64,000 nt of DNA from Planctomycetota bacterium (GCA_016190175.1 JACPRC010000147.1:1-64000); one strand, 5' to 3'; positions 35,837 through 45,885 are shown, counted from the stretch's first letter. The notes: a model not told the origin generated them from the sequence alone. Program-made: numbers and translations.

Positions 35837-37270
35837 CTACCGCCCGTCCCTCGCGATCAAGGAACGGCTGCCCGGCCCGGAGCATCCCGGCACGACGCTC
35901 ACCCGGAGCAACCTCGCAAGCCTCTGACGCCGCGACAGGAGCGCAAGGACGAGGAGGGCCTCGAGTCCGACCATCCCGCACCCTCCCCCGCCGCCGCCTC
36001 CGGTCTCGTTTGCGGGCGCGGCCGGCGCCGGAGCGCTGCCGGCTCCAACTTCGTCCGCTCCGACGTCGAGGGCCCCGTCCGTCCGCGCGCCGCCGTCCAG
36101 ATCGTCCGTGGGAGCGATCTTGCCGCCGAGCGCGCCGACCCCGGCGTCGATCGCGGGGCTGCCCGCGATCAGCCGATGGTCGCCTCCGTAGACCGCGCCG
36201 GGCGTCGACGCAAACGAATGCGCGTCGTACCCCATCGCCTTCCACTGGGTCAAGGTGAGATAGCTCGCGTCGTCGTCGGCCGTCACCGCGTTCGGGTTGA
36301 CGGTGAAGACGTTGTAGTCCGAAACGGTGCCCGTCGAACTCGCGAGGTCCTCGAAGTGGAGGCTCCCGCGCGACGCGTGTTTCGTCAGCAGGATGTTGTT
36401 GAAGATCACGTTGCCCGAGGCGCCGGCGCCCACGTGGATCGCCCACCGCCCGTCCGAGGCGACTTCGATCGTGTTGTTGACCACGGCGTTGTTCGAGGAG
36501 GCCAGCGCGCCGTCGATCTGGAAGAGGGTGATCCCGTTCGCATGGTTGTCGTAGAGGAGATTGTTGCGGATCACGCTCGTCGCGACGCCGTCGAGGTTGA
36601 TTGCGGCCCCTCCCCCCGCGCCGTTGCCGTAGACGACGTTCCGTTCGATCACCGCGTCGCTGATGGTCCCGTCGCCCCCCATCGAGAGGTCGGCGTTGAG
36701 CTGGATCCCGCACGCGTTGTTCCCGTGCGCCACGTTCCCGCGCACGACCGGCCGGTCGCCGCTGTTCGAGACGTAGATCCCGTGCTCGAGCCCGCTTCCG
36801 TAGCACTCGTTGTTCTCGAGGAGCAGGTCGTCCGAGAAGTCGGTGAAGATCCCCCACCGCGCGTTGTTTCCGAAGACGCCGTTACGCACCGTCACATGAT
36901 GGCTGTTGTCGATCCGCACCGCCGCGCGGTTCGCGTTGAACGACCGCAGGCCCTCGAGGACGACGTAGGCCGAGTACGTGACGAAGATCGTGTCCGTCCC
37001 TCCCGGGCTCACGACGACGCCGGAACCTTCCGCCTTCACGACGAACGGCGCCGCGGCGGTCCCGGTTTTCTGAATCACGAGCCCTCCCGCATAGGTGCCG
37101 TCGAGGACGTGCACCGTGTCGCCGGCCCCGGCGACCGTGATCGCGCGGGAGATCTGCCGGAACGGCTGCGCCTGCGTGCCGGGGTTCGCGTCGTTCCCCT
37201 GCGGCCCCACCCAGTAGTCGTTCGCGGACGCGGCGGAGAGCATCGCCAGGACGAGGGTCGCGGTTCTCAT
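35837..37270 (-). CDS. right-handed parallel beta-helix secreted protein with C-terminal Gly-rich/Cys/TM/Arg sorting-like tail
   Basis: Signal peptide (MRTATLVLAMLSAASA), repetitive N/D/G-rich beta-helix, GGGGGGGCGMVGLEALLVLALLSRRQR near the C-terminus. Confidence 0.85.
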   Translation of the reverse strand: MRTATLVLAMLSAASANDYWVGPQGNDANPGTQAQPFRQISRAITVAGAGDTVHVLDGTYAGGLVIQKTGTAAAPFVVKAEGSGVVVSPGGTDTIFVTYSAYVVLEGLRSFNANRAAVRIDNSHHVTVRNGVFGNNARWGIFTDFSDDLLLENNECYGSGLEHGIYVSNSGDRPVVRGNVAHGNNACGIQLNADLSMGGDGTISDAVIERNVVYGNGAGGGAAINLDGVATSVIRNNLLYDNHANGITLFQIDGALASSNNAVVNNTIEVASDGRWAIHVGAGASGNVIFNNILLTKHASRGSLHFEDLASSTGTVSDYNVFTVNPNAVTADDDASYLTLTQWKAMGYDAHSFASTPGAVYGGDHRLIAGSPAIDAGVGALGGKIAPTDDLDGGARTDGALDVGADEVGAGSAPAPAAPANETGGGGGGGCGMVGLEALLVLALLSRRQRLARLLRVSVVPGCSGPGSRSLIARDGR

Positions 37271-37362
37271 GGACACCTCCTGTCGCACGGAGAGTGGCGC
37301 ATCCCCCGCGCGTTGCGACAAAAAAATCGCGCCGCAAACGGAGGCGCTAGAATCACCCTCCT

Positions 37363-37839
37363 ATGTGGACGGAGGCCGCGTTTCGCGAGCGGGTGGAGCG
37401 TTACTCCCGCGCGCTCCTCGCGCGCCTCTTCGGCTGAACGCGCGAGATGTCCTCGGCCGAGGACCTGGCGCAGGAGACGCTGATGCGCGCATGGAGCGGG
37501 CTGGCGCGGCTGCGGGACGACCGTTCTTTCGGTAGCTGGCTCCTCTCGACGGCGGACAACGTCTGCCGCGAGTGGATCCGGAAGAAGCAGACGCGCGAGC
37601 GGCACCGCGGTGCGGTGGCCGCTCCGGCCGCGACGGCGCCCCCGGGAGACCCCGATCCGCGGCTGGCGGAGGCGGTGGCGGCGCTCGCGCCCGACGCGCA
37701 GCAGATCCTCGCGCTGCGCCACGACCGCGGGATGACGTGCGAGGAGATCGCGCGCGAGCTCGGCCGCCCGACGGGGACGGTCACGAAGACGCTCTCGCGC
37801 GCGTACGCGGAGCTGCGCGAGAGACTGGGTTCGGCATGA
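37363..37839 (+). CDS. ECF RNA polymerase sigma factor, ORF interrupted by in-frame TGA at codon 25
   Basis: MWTEAAFRERVERYSRALLARLFG-TGA-TREMSSAEDLAQETLMRAWSGL...QQILALRHDRGMTCEEIARELGRPTGTVTKTLSRAYAELRERLGSA; continuous frame except the TGA at 37435-37437. Confidence 0.75.
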
Positions 37840-39191
37840 ACGACGAACTGGAACGGAAACTGGACGAGATGTATCGGCGTCTCGACGCGCCGGCCCGGCG
37901 ACTCGATCGGCGCTGGCGGGCGAGGCGCCCGCGGACCCGCACGCGGAACTTCGCCGCCTGGATCGCCGTCGGCGCCGTCTCCGCGGCCGCGCTGATCCTC
38001 GTCCTCCTCCACCGGCCGTCGACGGATCGCCCCGCGCCGGTTCCCCGCCGCGAGCCGGTCGCACTTCGAAGTGAGCCGCCCCCCCGGTTCAAGAAGGAAG
38101 AAGTTCGACCCCGAGCCCGCCCGCCGGTCCCGCGCACCGACCTTCCCGCGCGCGTCCCCGACGAGCCGCCGCCCAAGCGGGAGGATCCTCCGCGGCGGGA
38201 CGAACCGAAGCGCGACAGGCCGCCCGAGCCGAGGAGCACCGAGGCCGAACCCGCGATCGTGACGTTCCTCGAGGTCGACGGCGCCATCGACGTGGCCGGC
38301 CGCAGCATCCGGGGCAAGTCGAAGGACGTCCGGGTCCGCGCGGGCGAGCGGCTGACGGCCGCGTCCGCGACGAAGCTCGTCCTCTCCGAGCGCCGGTTCC
38401 TCGTCCTGGCTCCCAAGAGCGCGATTTCCTTCGCCGTCGAGGGCAAGGCGGTAGCGGCGCGGCTCGATCACGGTGAAGTGCTCGCCGAACTGATCGGTCC
38501 CGGTCCGGAGATCCGCGTCGTCACGGGCGCGTGCTCCGTGCGCCCGCTCGGCACCGTCTTCGACGTCCGCATCGAGGGGACACGCACGACGATCGTCGTG
38601 GAGGAGGGCTCCGTGGAGTGCTCGGCCGGGGGCCGGAGCGTCCGGGTGCGCCCCGGTCAGCAGATCGCCGTCGCGCCGGACGCGCCGCTCCCCGCGCCCA
38701 CGCCTGCGGACCTGCGGCGCCTGGCCTGGGCGCGCGGCCACCGCGCGGCGGAGCGGCGCCTGTTCGCGGAGGACTTCTCGAAGCCGGGCGGCTGGGAGGC
38801 CGCGGTGGAGGGCGGCGCCGCCAAGGGGATCCCCGACCCGCCATGGTGCGCCGGCAAGGTGCGGCTCGAATCGGCGGACCCGCTCTTCGCGGTGCCGGTC
38901 CGCGGTCGGATCACGATCGTCTGCCGCACCGACCGCCCCGCGAACCTCGTCCTCCAGATCCACGCCCGCGAGCCGAAGCTGAACTTCATGCAGGAGTTCC
39001 GGATCGCGCGGGCCGGCGCGTGGGTGACGCTGACGGCCGAGTTCGACCGCTTCGTTCCCCGCGACAAGTCGCGGAAGGAGGCCCTCGTCCCCGGCGCGCC
39101 CGTGAGCGAGATCTATCTCCAGTACGGCGAGGACGGGGAGAAGGGCGCGTTCTGGGTGGACTCGATCGTCGTCACGGAGGTCCGGCCCTGA
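37836..39191 (+). CDS. FecR-domain protein (probable anti-sigma/sensor)
   Basis: TM helix, proline-rich linker, ATKLVLSERRFLVLAPKSAISF...GTVFDVRIEGTRTTIVVEEGSVE...VRPGQQ; ATGA overlap with sigma gene. Confidence 0.8.
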   Translation: MNDELERKLDEMYRRLDAPARRLDRRWRARRPRTRTRNFAAWIAVGAVSAAALILVLLHRPSTDRPAPVPRREPVALRSEPPPRFKKEEVRPRARPPVPRTDLPARVPDEPPPKREDPPRRDEPKRDRPPEPRSTEAEPAIVTFLEVDGAIDVAGRSIRGKSKDVRVRAGERLTAASATKLVLSERRFLVLAPKSAISFAVEGKAVAARLDHGEVLAELIGPGPEIRVVTGACSVRPLGTVFDVRIEGTRTTIVVEEGSVECSAGGRSVRVRPGQQIAVAPDAPLPAPTPADLRRLAWARGHRAAERRLFAEDFSKPGGWEAAVEGGAAKGIPDPPWCAGKVRLESADPLFAVPVRGRITIVCRTDRPANLVLQIHAREPKLNFMQEFRIARAGAWVTLTAEFDRFVPRDKSRKEALVPGAPVSEIYLQYGEDGEKGAFWVDSIVVTEVRP

Positions 39192-39975
39192 CGTCGAACT
39201 CCGCCGGATCGTGCGCGCAGAAGCGGCGCACCTCGGGCGGAACCGCGCGCAGCCGATCGAACGAGCGCCGCCTCTCGCGCGCGTCCCACTGGATCGCCCA
39301 CTGGAAGACCGCGAGGCCCGGCGGGCAGCGCGGTTCGGGCGCGAACTGCCCGTGGTGGAAGTAGGCGTCGCCGCAGTGCAGGATCCACCCGTCGTCGCCG
39401 CGGACGGCCACCCCGCAATGGCCGGGACTGTGGCCGGACAGCGGGACCAGGCGCACCTCGTCCGCCAGGGCGCGGATGCGGTGCGTGCCGGCCATCCCGA
39501 ACCACTCCTCCCCCGCGCCCCCGTAGGTCTCCCAGCGGGGGCCATGGCCCCACTGGCGCCGCACGTACCGGAGCCGCGCGCGCCACGACGGCGCCACCAC
39601 GGCGGCCGCGTGCTCGCCCGCATCCACGTGCACGCGCGCGCGCGGGAAATCCGCGATTCCCCCCGCGTGGTCGAGGTCGAGGTGCGTGACCACGATGTCC
39701 GTCACGTCCTCGGGGCGGAACCCGAGGGCCGCAACGCGCGCGACGGCGGTGTCCGCAGGATCGTAGACGGGACCGGCGAAGAGGCGGAACGCCATCCCCA
39801 GATTCCCGAGGTCGGCCGTCCCGATGCCGGCGTCGACGAGCACGAGGCCCCCGTGCGTCTCCAGGAGGAGGCAGTGGCAGACGAGCCTCCCGCGGCGGAG
39901 CCACGGGCCGGTCCCGTTCGAAAGGCGGGCGCAGAGGGGCCGGAGCGACCCGCAATCCAGGTGGTGGATTCTCAT
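39172..39975 (-). CDS. MBL-fold metallohydrolase
   Basis: DIVVTHLDLDHAGG metal-binding motif, SGHSPGHCGV, LHCGDAYF. Confidence 0.92.
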   Translation of the reverse strand: MRIHHLDCGSLRPLCARLSNGTGPWLRRGRLVCHCLLLETHGGLVLVDAGIGTADLGNLGMAFRLFAGPVYDPADTAVARVAALGFRPEDVTDIVVTHLDLDHAGGIADFPRARVHVDAGEHAAAVVAPSWRARLRYVRRQWGHGPRWETYGGAGEEWFGMAGTHRIRALADEVRLVPLSGHSPGHCGVAVRGDDGWILHCGDAYFHHGQFAPEPRCPPGLAVFQWAIQWDARERRRSFDRLRAVPPEVRRFCAHDPAEFDVRAGPP

Positions 39976-40201
39976 TCGAGCGGCCCGCAGCCCGAATACA
40001 GGTGAGGCCCGCTCCTACGCCTTCCTGTTCCGGATGGACGCGGAGGCAAGGACGGCCGACCTGAGGTTCATCGCCGACTCCTGCACGAAAGAGGTTCGTC
40101 GTTCGGTTCGAAGACGACTCCCGCGACGAGCGACGTGCGGATTCTCATGAGGCCCCTTGGACGAATCCAGGGTGGGATCTTGAAGCCCCCCCCACCCCGG
40201 C

Positions 40202-41122
40202 CTACAGCCCGAACACGCTCAGCACGGCCACGGGGTACGAGACGATCGCCACCAGCGGCACCGCCCAGCGGCTCGTCGCGTGCACCTTCTGCGCCTCGTC
40301 CTTCGCACCCTTCATCCACAGCCGCATCATCCGCACGCACTGGAGGACGTGGAACCCGACCGTGACGTACGTCGCCATGACCACGCGGTCGGCGAGCGTG
40401 AGGTAACCGAGCGGCGGCAGCGACGAGATGATCGCGACGTGGAACATGACGCTCGCGATGAGCATCCCCGTGTTCGTCCCGAGCCGCTTGTCGTACGACT
40501 CCGGCGCGAGCATCAACGTGATGAAGCTGACCGTCAGGAAGCAGACGAGAGGGATGAACACCTTGAGCACCGCCGTGATCCCGCTCCGCTTGAGGTCGAG
40601 GGAGAGCACGTACTGGTGGTAGTTCTCGTTGTCGGGGTATGCGTGGACCCGCGTCCTTTCACGGACGGCCGCGACGTCCCACCCGATGACGACGACCTCG
40701 GGATCGAGGCCCGTGTCCTTCGGGCTCGGCACGTACTCGAGCAGCACGTTGCTCTGCCGCTTGTCCTCGATCTGGATGACGAGCGCCTGCCGGTCGAACG
40801 GATAGCGCCGGAGGTCGATCGGGACATAGAGATTCGCCAGGATCCGGTACTCGGCCCGGTTCGGCGCGCTCTTGATCCGCTCGACGTTGCTCGCGCGGCC
40901 GTTGATGAACTCGAACGCCATCTCGGAGGCCTTGTCCGTGTTGTAGCCCGGCGGCAGGTCGCCGTGCGATTCGAACGTCAGATAGAAGTCGACCGTGTAG
41001 CTGCCGCTGGCGAGGTCGAACTTCCCGAGGTTGATGATGTACGCGCCCACGCGGACCGTCGCCGGCGCCTTCGCCTCCTCGCCGCCGGTCAGGGCCGCGG
41101 CGAGCAGGATCGCGGCGGTCAC
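40202..41122 (-). CDS. pentameric ligand-gated ion channel homologue (pLGIC), copy 2
   Basis: RRYPFDRQALVIQIEDKRQ Cys-loop-family motif, beta-rich ectodomain and four C-terminal TM helices; GTGA overlap with copy 1. Confidence 0.85.
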   Translation of the reverse strand: MTAAILLAAALTGGEEAKAPATVRVGAYIINLGKFDLASGSYTVDFYLTFESHGDLPPGYNTDKASEMAFEFINGRASNVERIKSAPNRAEYRILANLYVPIDLRRYPFDRQALVIQIEDKRQSNVLLEYVPSPKDTGLDPEVVVIGWDVAAVRERTRVHAYPDNENYHQYVLSLDLKRSGITAVLKVFIPLVCFLTVSFITLMLAPESYDKRLGTNTGMLIASVMFHVAIISSLPPLGYLTLADRVVMATYVTVGFHVLQCVRMMRLWMKGAKDEAQKVHATSRWAVPLVAIVSYPVAVLSVFGL

Positions 41123-42054
41123 AGGTTCATCCCCGCGAGGATCGCGACCGGGTAGGCGATCGCGGCGGCCAGCGGCACGAGGGTCAGAGACTGCTTGTAG
41201 ACCGTCATCGCCGCATCCTTCTGGTCGCTCACGGCGAGCCGGAACATCCGGACGGACTGGAGCAGACTCGCTCCGATGACCACGTACGTTGCGATGCACA
41301 CCCAGTCGGCCAGGGTGATGTACCCCAGCGGCGGCAGCGAACCCATGACGCCGGTGACGTGGTAGGTCACCGCGCCGACGAGGAGCAGCGTGTTCGTCGT
41401 GAGCCGCCCCTCCGCCGAACCCGGCCGCAGGAGCAGCGTGATCCCCATGACCATCAGGAAGCAGGCAAGCGGGACGAACACCTTGAGGGGAGACGAGAAT
41501 CCCGCCCTCTTGAGCTTCGTCGTCATGACGAAGCGGTGGAAGCTGTCGTCGTCGCCCGTGTACTTCTGCTCCGTCGCCGCGTGGTCCCACCCGGTGATCT
41601 TCCAGCCCGTCAGGACGATCTTCGGGTCGATCCCCGCGTCGCTCTTGTTCGGGGTGAATTGGAGTTCCTTCATCCCGAGCCTCTTGTCCTCGAGCTGGAT
41701 CGTCAGGGTCTGCGTGTCGAACGGGTAATGGTGGAAGTCGAATTGCTCGTAGAGACTCGCCTGGACGCGGTACTCCGCGACCGTATCGGTCCGCTTGATG
41801 GGGTCCCGCCCTCCGCGCCCGTTCATGAACTCGAAGTCGAGCTTGTCCAGATCCTCCTTCGCCCCGCGGAACGTGAGGTACATGTCGACCGTGTAGCTCC
41901 CGGTGGCGAGGTCGAACTGGCCGAGGCTCATGATGTAGGCCCCGACCTTGATCTGATGGGCGTCGGCCGGCGGCGCGGATTCCGGCACGTGCGCGAGGAC
42001 GGGGGCGGCGAGGAAGGGGACGACCGCGATGGCGGCGCGGAGCAGGTTCTTCAT
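41119..42054 (-). CDS. pentameric ligand-gated ion channel homologue (pLGIC), copy 1
   Basis: Signal peptide, FDFHHYPFDTQTLTIQLEDKR, four C-terminal TM helices; paralogous to copy 2. Confidence 0.85.
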   Translation of the reverse strand: MKNLLRAAIAVVPFLAAPVLAHVPESAPPADAHQIKVGAYIMSLGQFDLATGSYTVDMYLTFRGAKEDLDKLDFEFMNGRGGRDPIKRTDTVAEYRVQASLYEQFDFHHYPFDTQTLTIQLEDKRLGMKELQFTPNKSDAGIDPKIVLTGWKITGWDHAATEQKYTGDDDSFHRFVMTTKLKRAGFSSPLKVFVPLACFLMVMGITLLLRPGSAEGRLTTNTLLLVGAVTYHVTGVMGSLPPLGYITLADWVCIATYVVIGASLLQSVRMFRLAVSDQKDAAMTVYKQSLTLVPLAAAIAYPVAILAGMNL

Positions 42055-42087
42055 GGAGGGAAAACGTATCATCCGCGCCGGGAGCCG

Positions 42088-43386
42088 TCAATCAATCGGC
42101 AGCAGCACCAGGCCGGGCAGTTCGCGCAACTCCGCGAGGTCCGGGGTGGCGACGCCCGAGGCAGCGCGCGAGGAGCGCGAGGTCCAGCCGTACGCGAACC
42201 GCGGCGTCCGCATGAGTTTGCGCCGGAAGTAGCGGTAGGTCGCGTCTTCGGGTTCGGCGGCTCCGGCCGGCGGTCCGCCCCCGTCGCCCAACCGCGTGAC
42301 GCGGGAGCCGTCCACGACGCCGGCGTCGAACAGCCGCCTCGCGAGGGTCGCGCCATCCGGGGCGATCTCCACGGGGACGGTGGGCGCCGGCGCGACGCAG
42401 GTGAAGAGGCGCCACTCGTCCGCGGCGAGCGACAGGCCCGCGATCCGCGACGTCCCCTTCCCCACGTGCAGCTCCGCTCGGTCGAGCGTCGCCGCCTGGA
42501 ACGACGGGTAAACCGGTTTCACGAGCCCCGGGAATTCCACGTCGCACGCGCCCGGTTTCGTGCGCCGCACGAAATAGACGTCGAGTCTCGCGCTCGGGAT
42601 CTCGCAGGAGCGGCGGGAGATCGCGACGGTGCCGCGCGGGAAGAGCGCGAAGAAGGCCGCCACCCCCGCGGCCGAGAGCGCGAGGACGGCGACCCAGGCC
42701 CAACGCGCGCGCCGCGCCAGGAGCGAGAGCGCCGCGACGCCCGCGGCCAGGTAGATCCCGACGAACCAGAGCGTCGCCCGCCGCTTCGACTCGACCCACG
42801 GCTCCTGCGGCGCAAGGCGGCACAACGGCGCGTCCACGGGCTCGAACCACCGCGTCTCGAACTTCCCGCGGGCCTCGATCCCGCGAAGGGCGTCGGGCAG
42901 GTCGGCCGCCACGATCCCGCCCATCGCGGCGTACCCCTCGGGCGCGGTCCCGACGACCGCGTCGACGCCCTCGAGCCATTCGAGTTCCGCGCCCTTGAGA
43001 TCGAACAGGACCGTCCGCTCGTCCGGAGGAGTCCCGCGCGCGAGGATGAGCCGGTCGCTCTGGTAGAGCCCCCGACCCAGGGAGCGCCGCCGGTAGCGCG
43101 CCAGGATCTGCCCGTCGCGCCGGAAAAGCACCTCCAAGGGCGCGTCGATCGCGAGGGCGAGGACGGGGACGACGGGATCCGGTCGGCCGAGGCCGGCCTC
43201 GACGGCCTTCACGACCGCGATCCCCGCGTCGGTGCGGACGACGAGTTCGCCGGCGAGCGCTTCGGCGCCGCGGACGCGGACCTCGAGGGGCGTCCAGTGT
43301 CCCGGCCGGAAGGCGCCGCCGGTGAGCAGCTCGGCGCGTTCAATCACCGGCGCCTCCTGCATCAGGAGGACGATCAGGGCGAGCAC
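42088..43386 (-). CDS. hypothetical membrane protein
   Basis: 432 aa; N-terminal leader, two central TM helices. Confidence 0.65.
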   Translation of the reverse strand: MLALIVLLMQEAPVIERAELLTGGAFRPGHWTPLEVRVRGAEALAGELVVRTDAGIAVVKAVEAGLGRPDPVVPVLALAIDAPLEVLFRRDGQILARYRRRSLGRGLYQSDRLILARGTPPDERTVLFDLKGAELEWLEGVDAVVGTAPEGYAAMGGIVAADLPDALRGIEARGKFETRWFEPVDAPLCRLAPQEPWVESKRRATLWFVGIYLAAGVAALSLLARRARWAWVAVLALSAAGVAAFFALFPRGTVAISRRSCEIPSARLDVYFVRRTKPGACDVEFPGLVKPVYPSFQAATLDRAELHVGKGTSRIAGLSLAADEWRLFTCVAPAPTVPVEIAPDGATLARRLFDAGVVDGSRVTRLGDGGGPPAGAAEPEDATYRYFRRKLMRTPRFAYGWTSRSSRAASGVATPDLAELRELPGLVLLPID

Positions 43387-43421
43387 TCGCGCATTCTACC
43401 CCGGCCGGCCGCCTTTTTCGC

Positions 43422-43622
43422 CGGACGGATCGCTCGCGGCTGCGGATCGAGAAGAGGTTCTTCTCCGACCTGTCGCTCGACCCCGCGTTCGGCGGAGGCG
43501 GCGCGATCGAGATCGACCCGGGCACGGGTGGGGACCGGGCGCGGAGCATCGCCTACTCGGGCGGCGTGATCTACGTCGCCGGCAACGATCGCGTCCCGGG
43601 CAACGAGGCGTTCTTCAGGTAG
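43422..43622 (+). pseudogene. C-terminal fragment of a delta-60-repeat-like protein
   Basis: LRIEKRFFSDLSLDPAFGGGGAIEIDPGTGGDRARSIAYSGGVIYVAGNDRVPGNEAFFR*; no start codon or upstream portion. Confidence 0.5.
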
Positions 43623-43765
43623 TTCCCCTTCCGGGAGCCCCGGGCCGCGCGGCTCGGGGCCTGCTCCGGTCGTCTCACCGCGGCACGCAAGGGGACGGAC
43701 CGGCGCATTCAAAATGGACTTGCCCGAACGAAGATGCCGGGCTACACTTTCACCGGATAGGAGGA

Positions 43766-44701
43766 ATGATGATGAGGACACTCCCCCCCCCCCGCGGGCG
43801 CGCTCTCCTGACCGCGGGTTTGGCTTCCTTGGTCGTCCTTTCACTCCAATCGGCGGACACGCACGCACTCCCCCAGCAAGGGGGCAAACCCGCAGACCCG
43901 CACGTCTACTTCGCGAAGCTCGGTACGATCAGCGAACGGGCTGAGGTGGACGGCAACGAGCTATGGCCGGTCCCGCAGGGCCCGGAGGAACTGCTGCTCA
44001 GGAAGGAAAACCGGACCAAGACGACGGCGAGGTACTGGCAATTGATGTATGATGGAAGCGCAATAGGACGCGTCGCGGTCCGAGGAGAGGACACCTCCGC
44101 GCTGTGGGACAGGTGGAACATGGTCCGGGAGGGATACCTGGCCGCCGGTCGAGAGGCGCCGCGGTGCCACGGCACGGAGGCGCGCGCGAACGCATTCGTC
44201 AGGGCCTTCTCGACCGTCGAGCACGTCGTCGGGTTCGGAGAAAACGAGAAATTCGAGACCGAACACGGCAGCAGCGCGCATCCGTTGCGCTCCAGGATAG
44301 AGTATTTCGTCGACCAGTGCGGGTCGCCGATCTGGATCGAAAGCAACCTGCGGTTCTTCGTGAAGGTGGAGTGGAAGTCAATACCCAAGAAGAACAACGG
44401 GTTCGACTTGGTCGGCAAGTCTACCGGCATCATCGTCACGGAGACCCTCGTCAACGGAGGCGTGGTGGATCTCAAGTTCGAGGATCCGGTAGAGCAGAGC
44501 GTGGGCAAGATGTACGAGGATGCGCGCTTCCATAGTCTGGACTTCAAGTCCCACTTTCTGATAGGCACCTGGCTCGAGGTCTCGAACCTGGCCGCGGTGG
44601 CCGCAACCATCCATCAGACCGAAGCCTCCCAGCCCGTCTTGGGCGCCTACGGTGAGGGGATCACAGTCGACAGCTACGTCCGTGACCTGGGAGACCCATG
44701 A
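43766..44701 (+). CDS. secreted hypothetical protein
   Basis: Signal-peptide-like N-terminus, 311 aa, ATGA overlap with next ORF. Confidence 0.65.
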   Translation: MMMRTLPPPRGRALLTAGLASLVVLSLQSADTHALPQQGGKPADPHVYFAKLGTISERAEVDGNELWPVPQGPEELLLRKENRTKTTARYWQLMYDGSAIGRVAVRGEDTSALWDRWNMVREGYLAAGREAPRCHGTEARANAFVRAFSTVEHVVGFGENEKFETEHGSSAHPLRSRIEYFVDQCGSPIWIESNLRFFVKVEWKSIPKKNNGFDLVGKSTGIIVTETLVNGGVVDLKFEDPVEQSVGKMYEDARFHSLDFKSHFLIGTWLEVSNLAAVAATIHQTEASQPVLGAYGEGITVDSYVRDLGDP

Positions 44702-45885
44702 GATCCGGCGCTGCTCGCTGGTGGATCGCGCTCGCGTCGCTCTGTACCATGACGCCGGCGATGGGGAGCGATCGAGCGCAGGACTCCGACCCCGAACTCG
44801 CGAAGCGAGTGGACGATGCGCTCCGGGCCGACCTGGGCTGGTCGGCGTCGGAGTCGGCCGGGCTTCGCAAGGCGATCCTCGCCGGGTTCGCCGCCGTGCC
44901 GTCGGCCCCCGCCCAGCGGAAGGACGAGGCGCTCCGGAGCCTGCCCACATTACTCTCGTGGTGGGAACCGGGCGTCCAGCCGATCTTCCCGGAGGACTAC
45001 GCCCATCTCAACGAACGCTATCCTGTCCCGCCCGTGCTCCGGGAGAGGGAATTCTACGCGACCGCCAACTTGTTCGCGACGGTGATCGAGGAGGGGCTCA
45101 GGAGGTCTCCCCCCACGGAGGCGGAGGCGCGGCTCATCCGCTCTCAAATCGACGCAGGCTACGATCTGACCAAGCGGTTGCTGCGGGCGGGAGTCAGCGG
45201 GGACGAAGCGGAGAAGGAGATCGAATGGGCCGTGGAGAGTTCGAGGTCCATCGCTCACTCCTCCGTGGGCCATTCATTTACCTTGGGGATGGACCGACCG
45301 CTCACCAAGGAAGAGATGGAGGAAGCGCTGGGCACCGCGCAAACGGAGGCGGCGAAGCTGAACGGACTGGTCCTCCCGCGGGCGATCCCCAATTGGGAGC
45401 GGATGGACGAGGCGATTCTCAAGGCCAGGCGGGAACGGGCCGAGCATGTCGCCCTCGTCTGCGATGCGGGATCGGCATTTGGTCGCTGTCGGTGGAGTCT
45501 CCACCCACAGGCTCACCGCGCGCTCGGGGCTCTCGAGGCCGTTCAGGGCGAATACAAGGAGTGGAGGCGTCTCCAGTCGCGCCAAAGCCAGGACGAATCC
45601 AAGGCGAGGAGGGAGGCGATCCTGGCGGGACTTCAGGAGGAGGCGAAGCGGCGGGCGGCGAGCGAACCTCGTCCTCCGAGAACGTCGTCTTTCCGCGCGG
45701 ACCCGGAGCCCGTGTCGAACGGGATGTCCCCCGCGAGAAGGCCGGCAACGCCGCAGCGCGACGACGGACTCGCGCGCCTCCGTATCGCGATCGTCGTACT
45801 GGCCGTGCTGATCGTTGTCGCCGCGATCGTCGTGCCCATTCTGCGACGGCGCCGGGACCGTGGTACGCGGACGGCTGATCGCTGA
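44698..45885 (+). CDS. hypothetical protein, N-terminal signal and C-terminal TM
   Basis: 395 aa; C-terminal LRIAIVVLAVLIVVAAIVVPILRRRR. Confidence 0.65.
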   Translation: MRSGAARWWIALASLCTMTPAMGSDRAQDSDPELAKRVDDALRADLGWSASESAGLRKAILAGFAAVPSAPAQRKDEALRSLPTLLSWWEPGVQPIFPEDYAHLNERYPVPPVLREREFYATANLFATVIEEGLRRSPPTEAEARLIRSQIDAGYDLTKRLLRAGVSGDEAEKEIEWAVESSRSIAHSSVGHSFTLGMDRPLTKEEMEEALGTAQTEAAKLNGLVLPRAIPNWERMDEAILKARRERAEHVALVCDAGSAFGRCRWSLHPQAHRALGALEAVQGEYKEWRRLQSRQSQDESKARREAILAGLQEEAKRRAASEPRPPRTSSFRADPEPVSNGMSPARRPATPQRDDGLARLRIAIVVLAVLIVVAAIVVPILRRRRDRGTRTADR

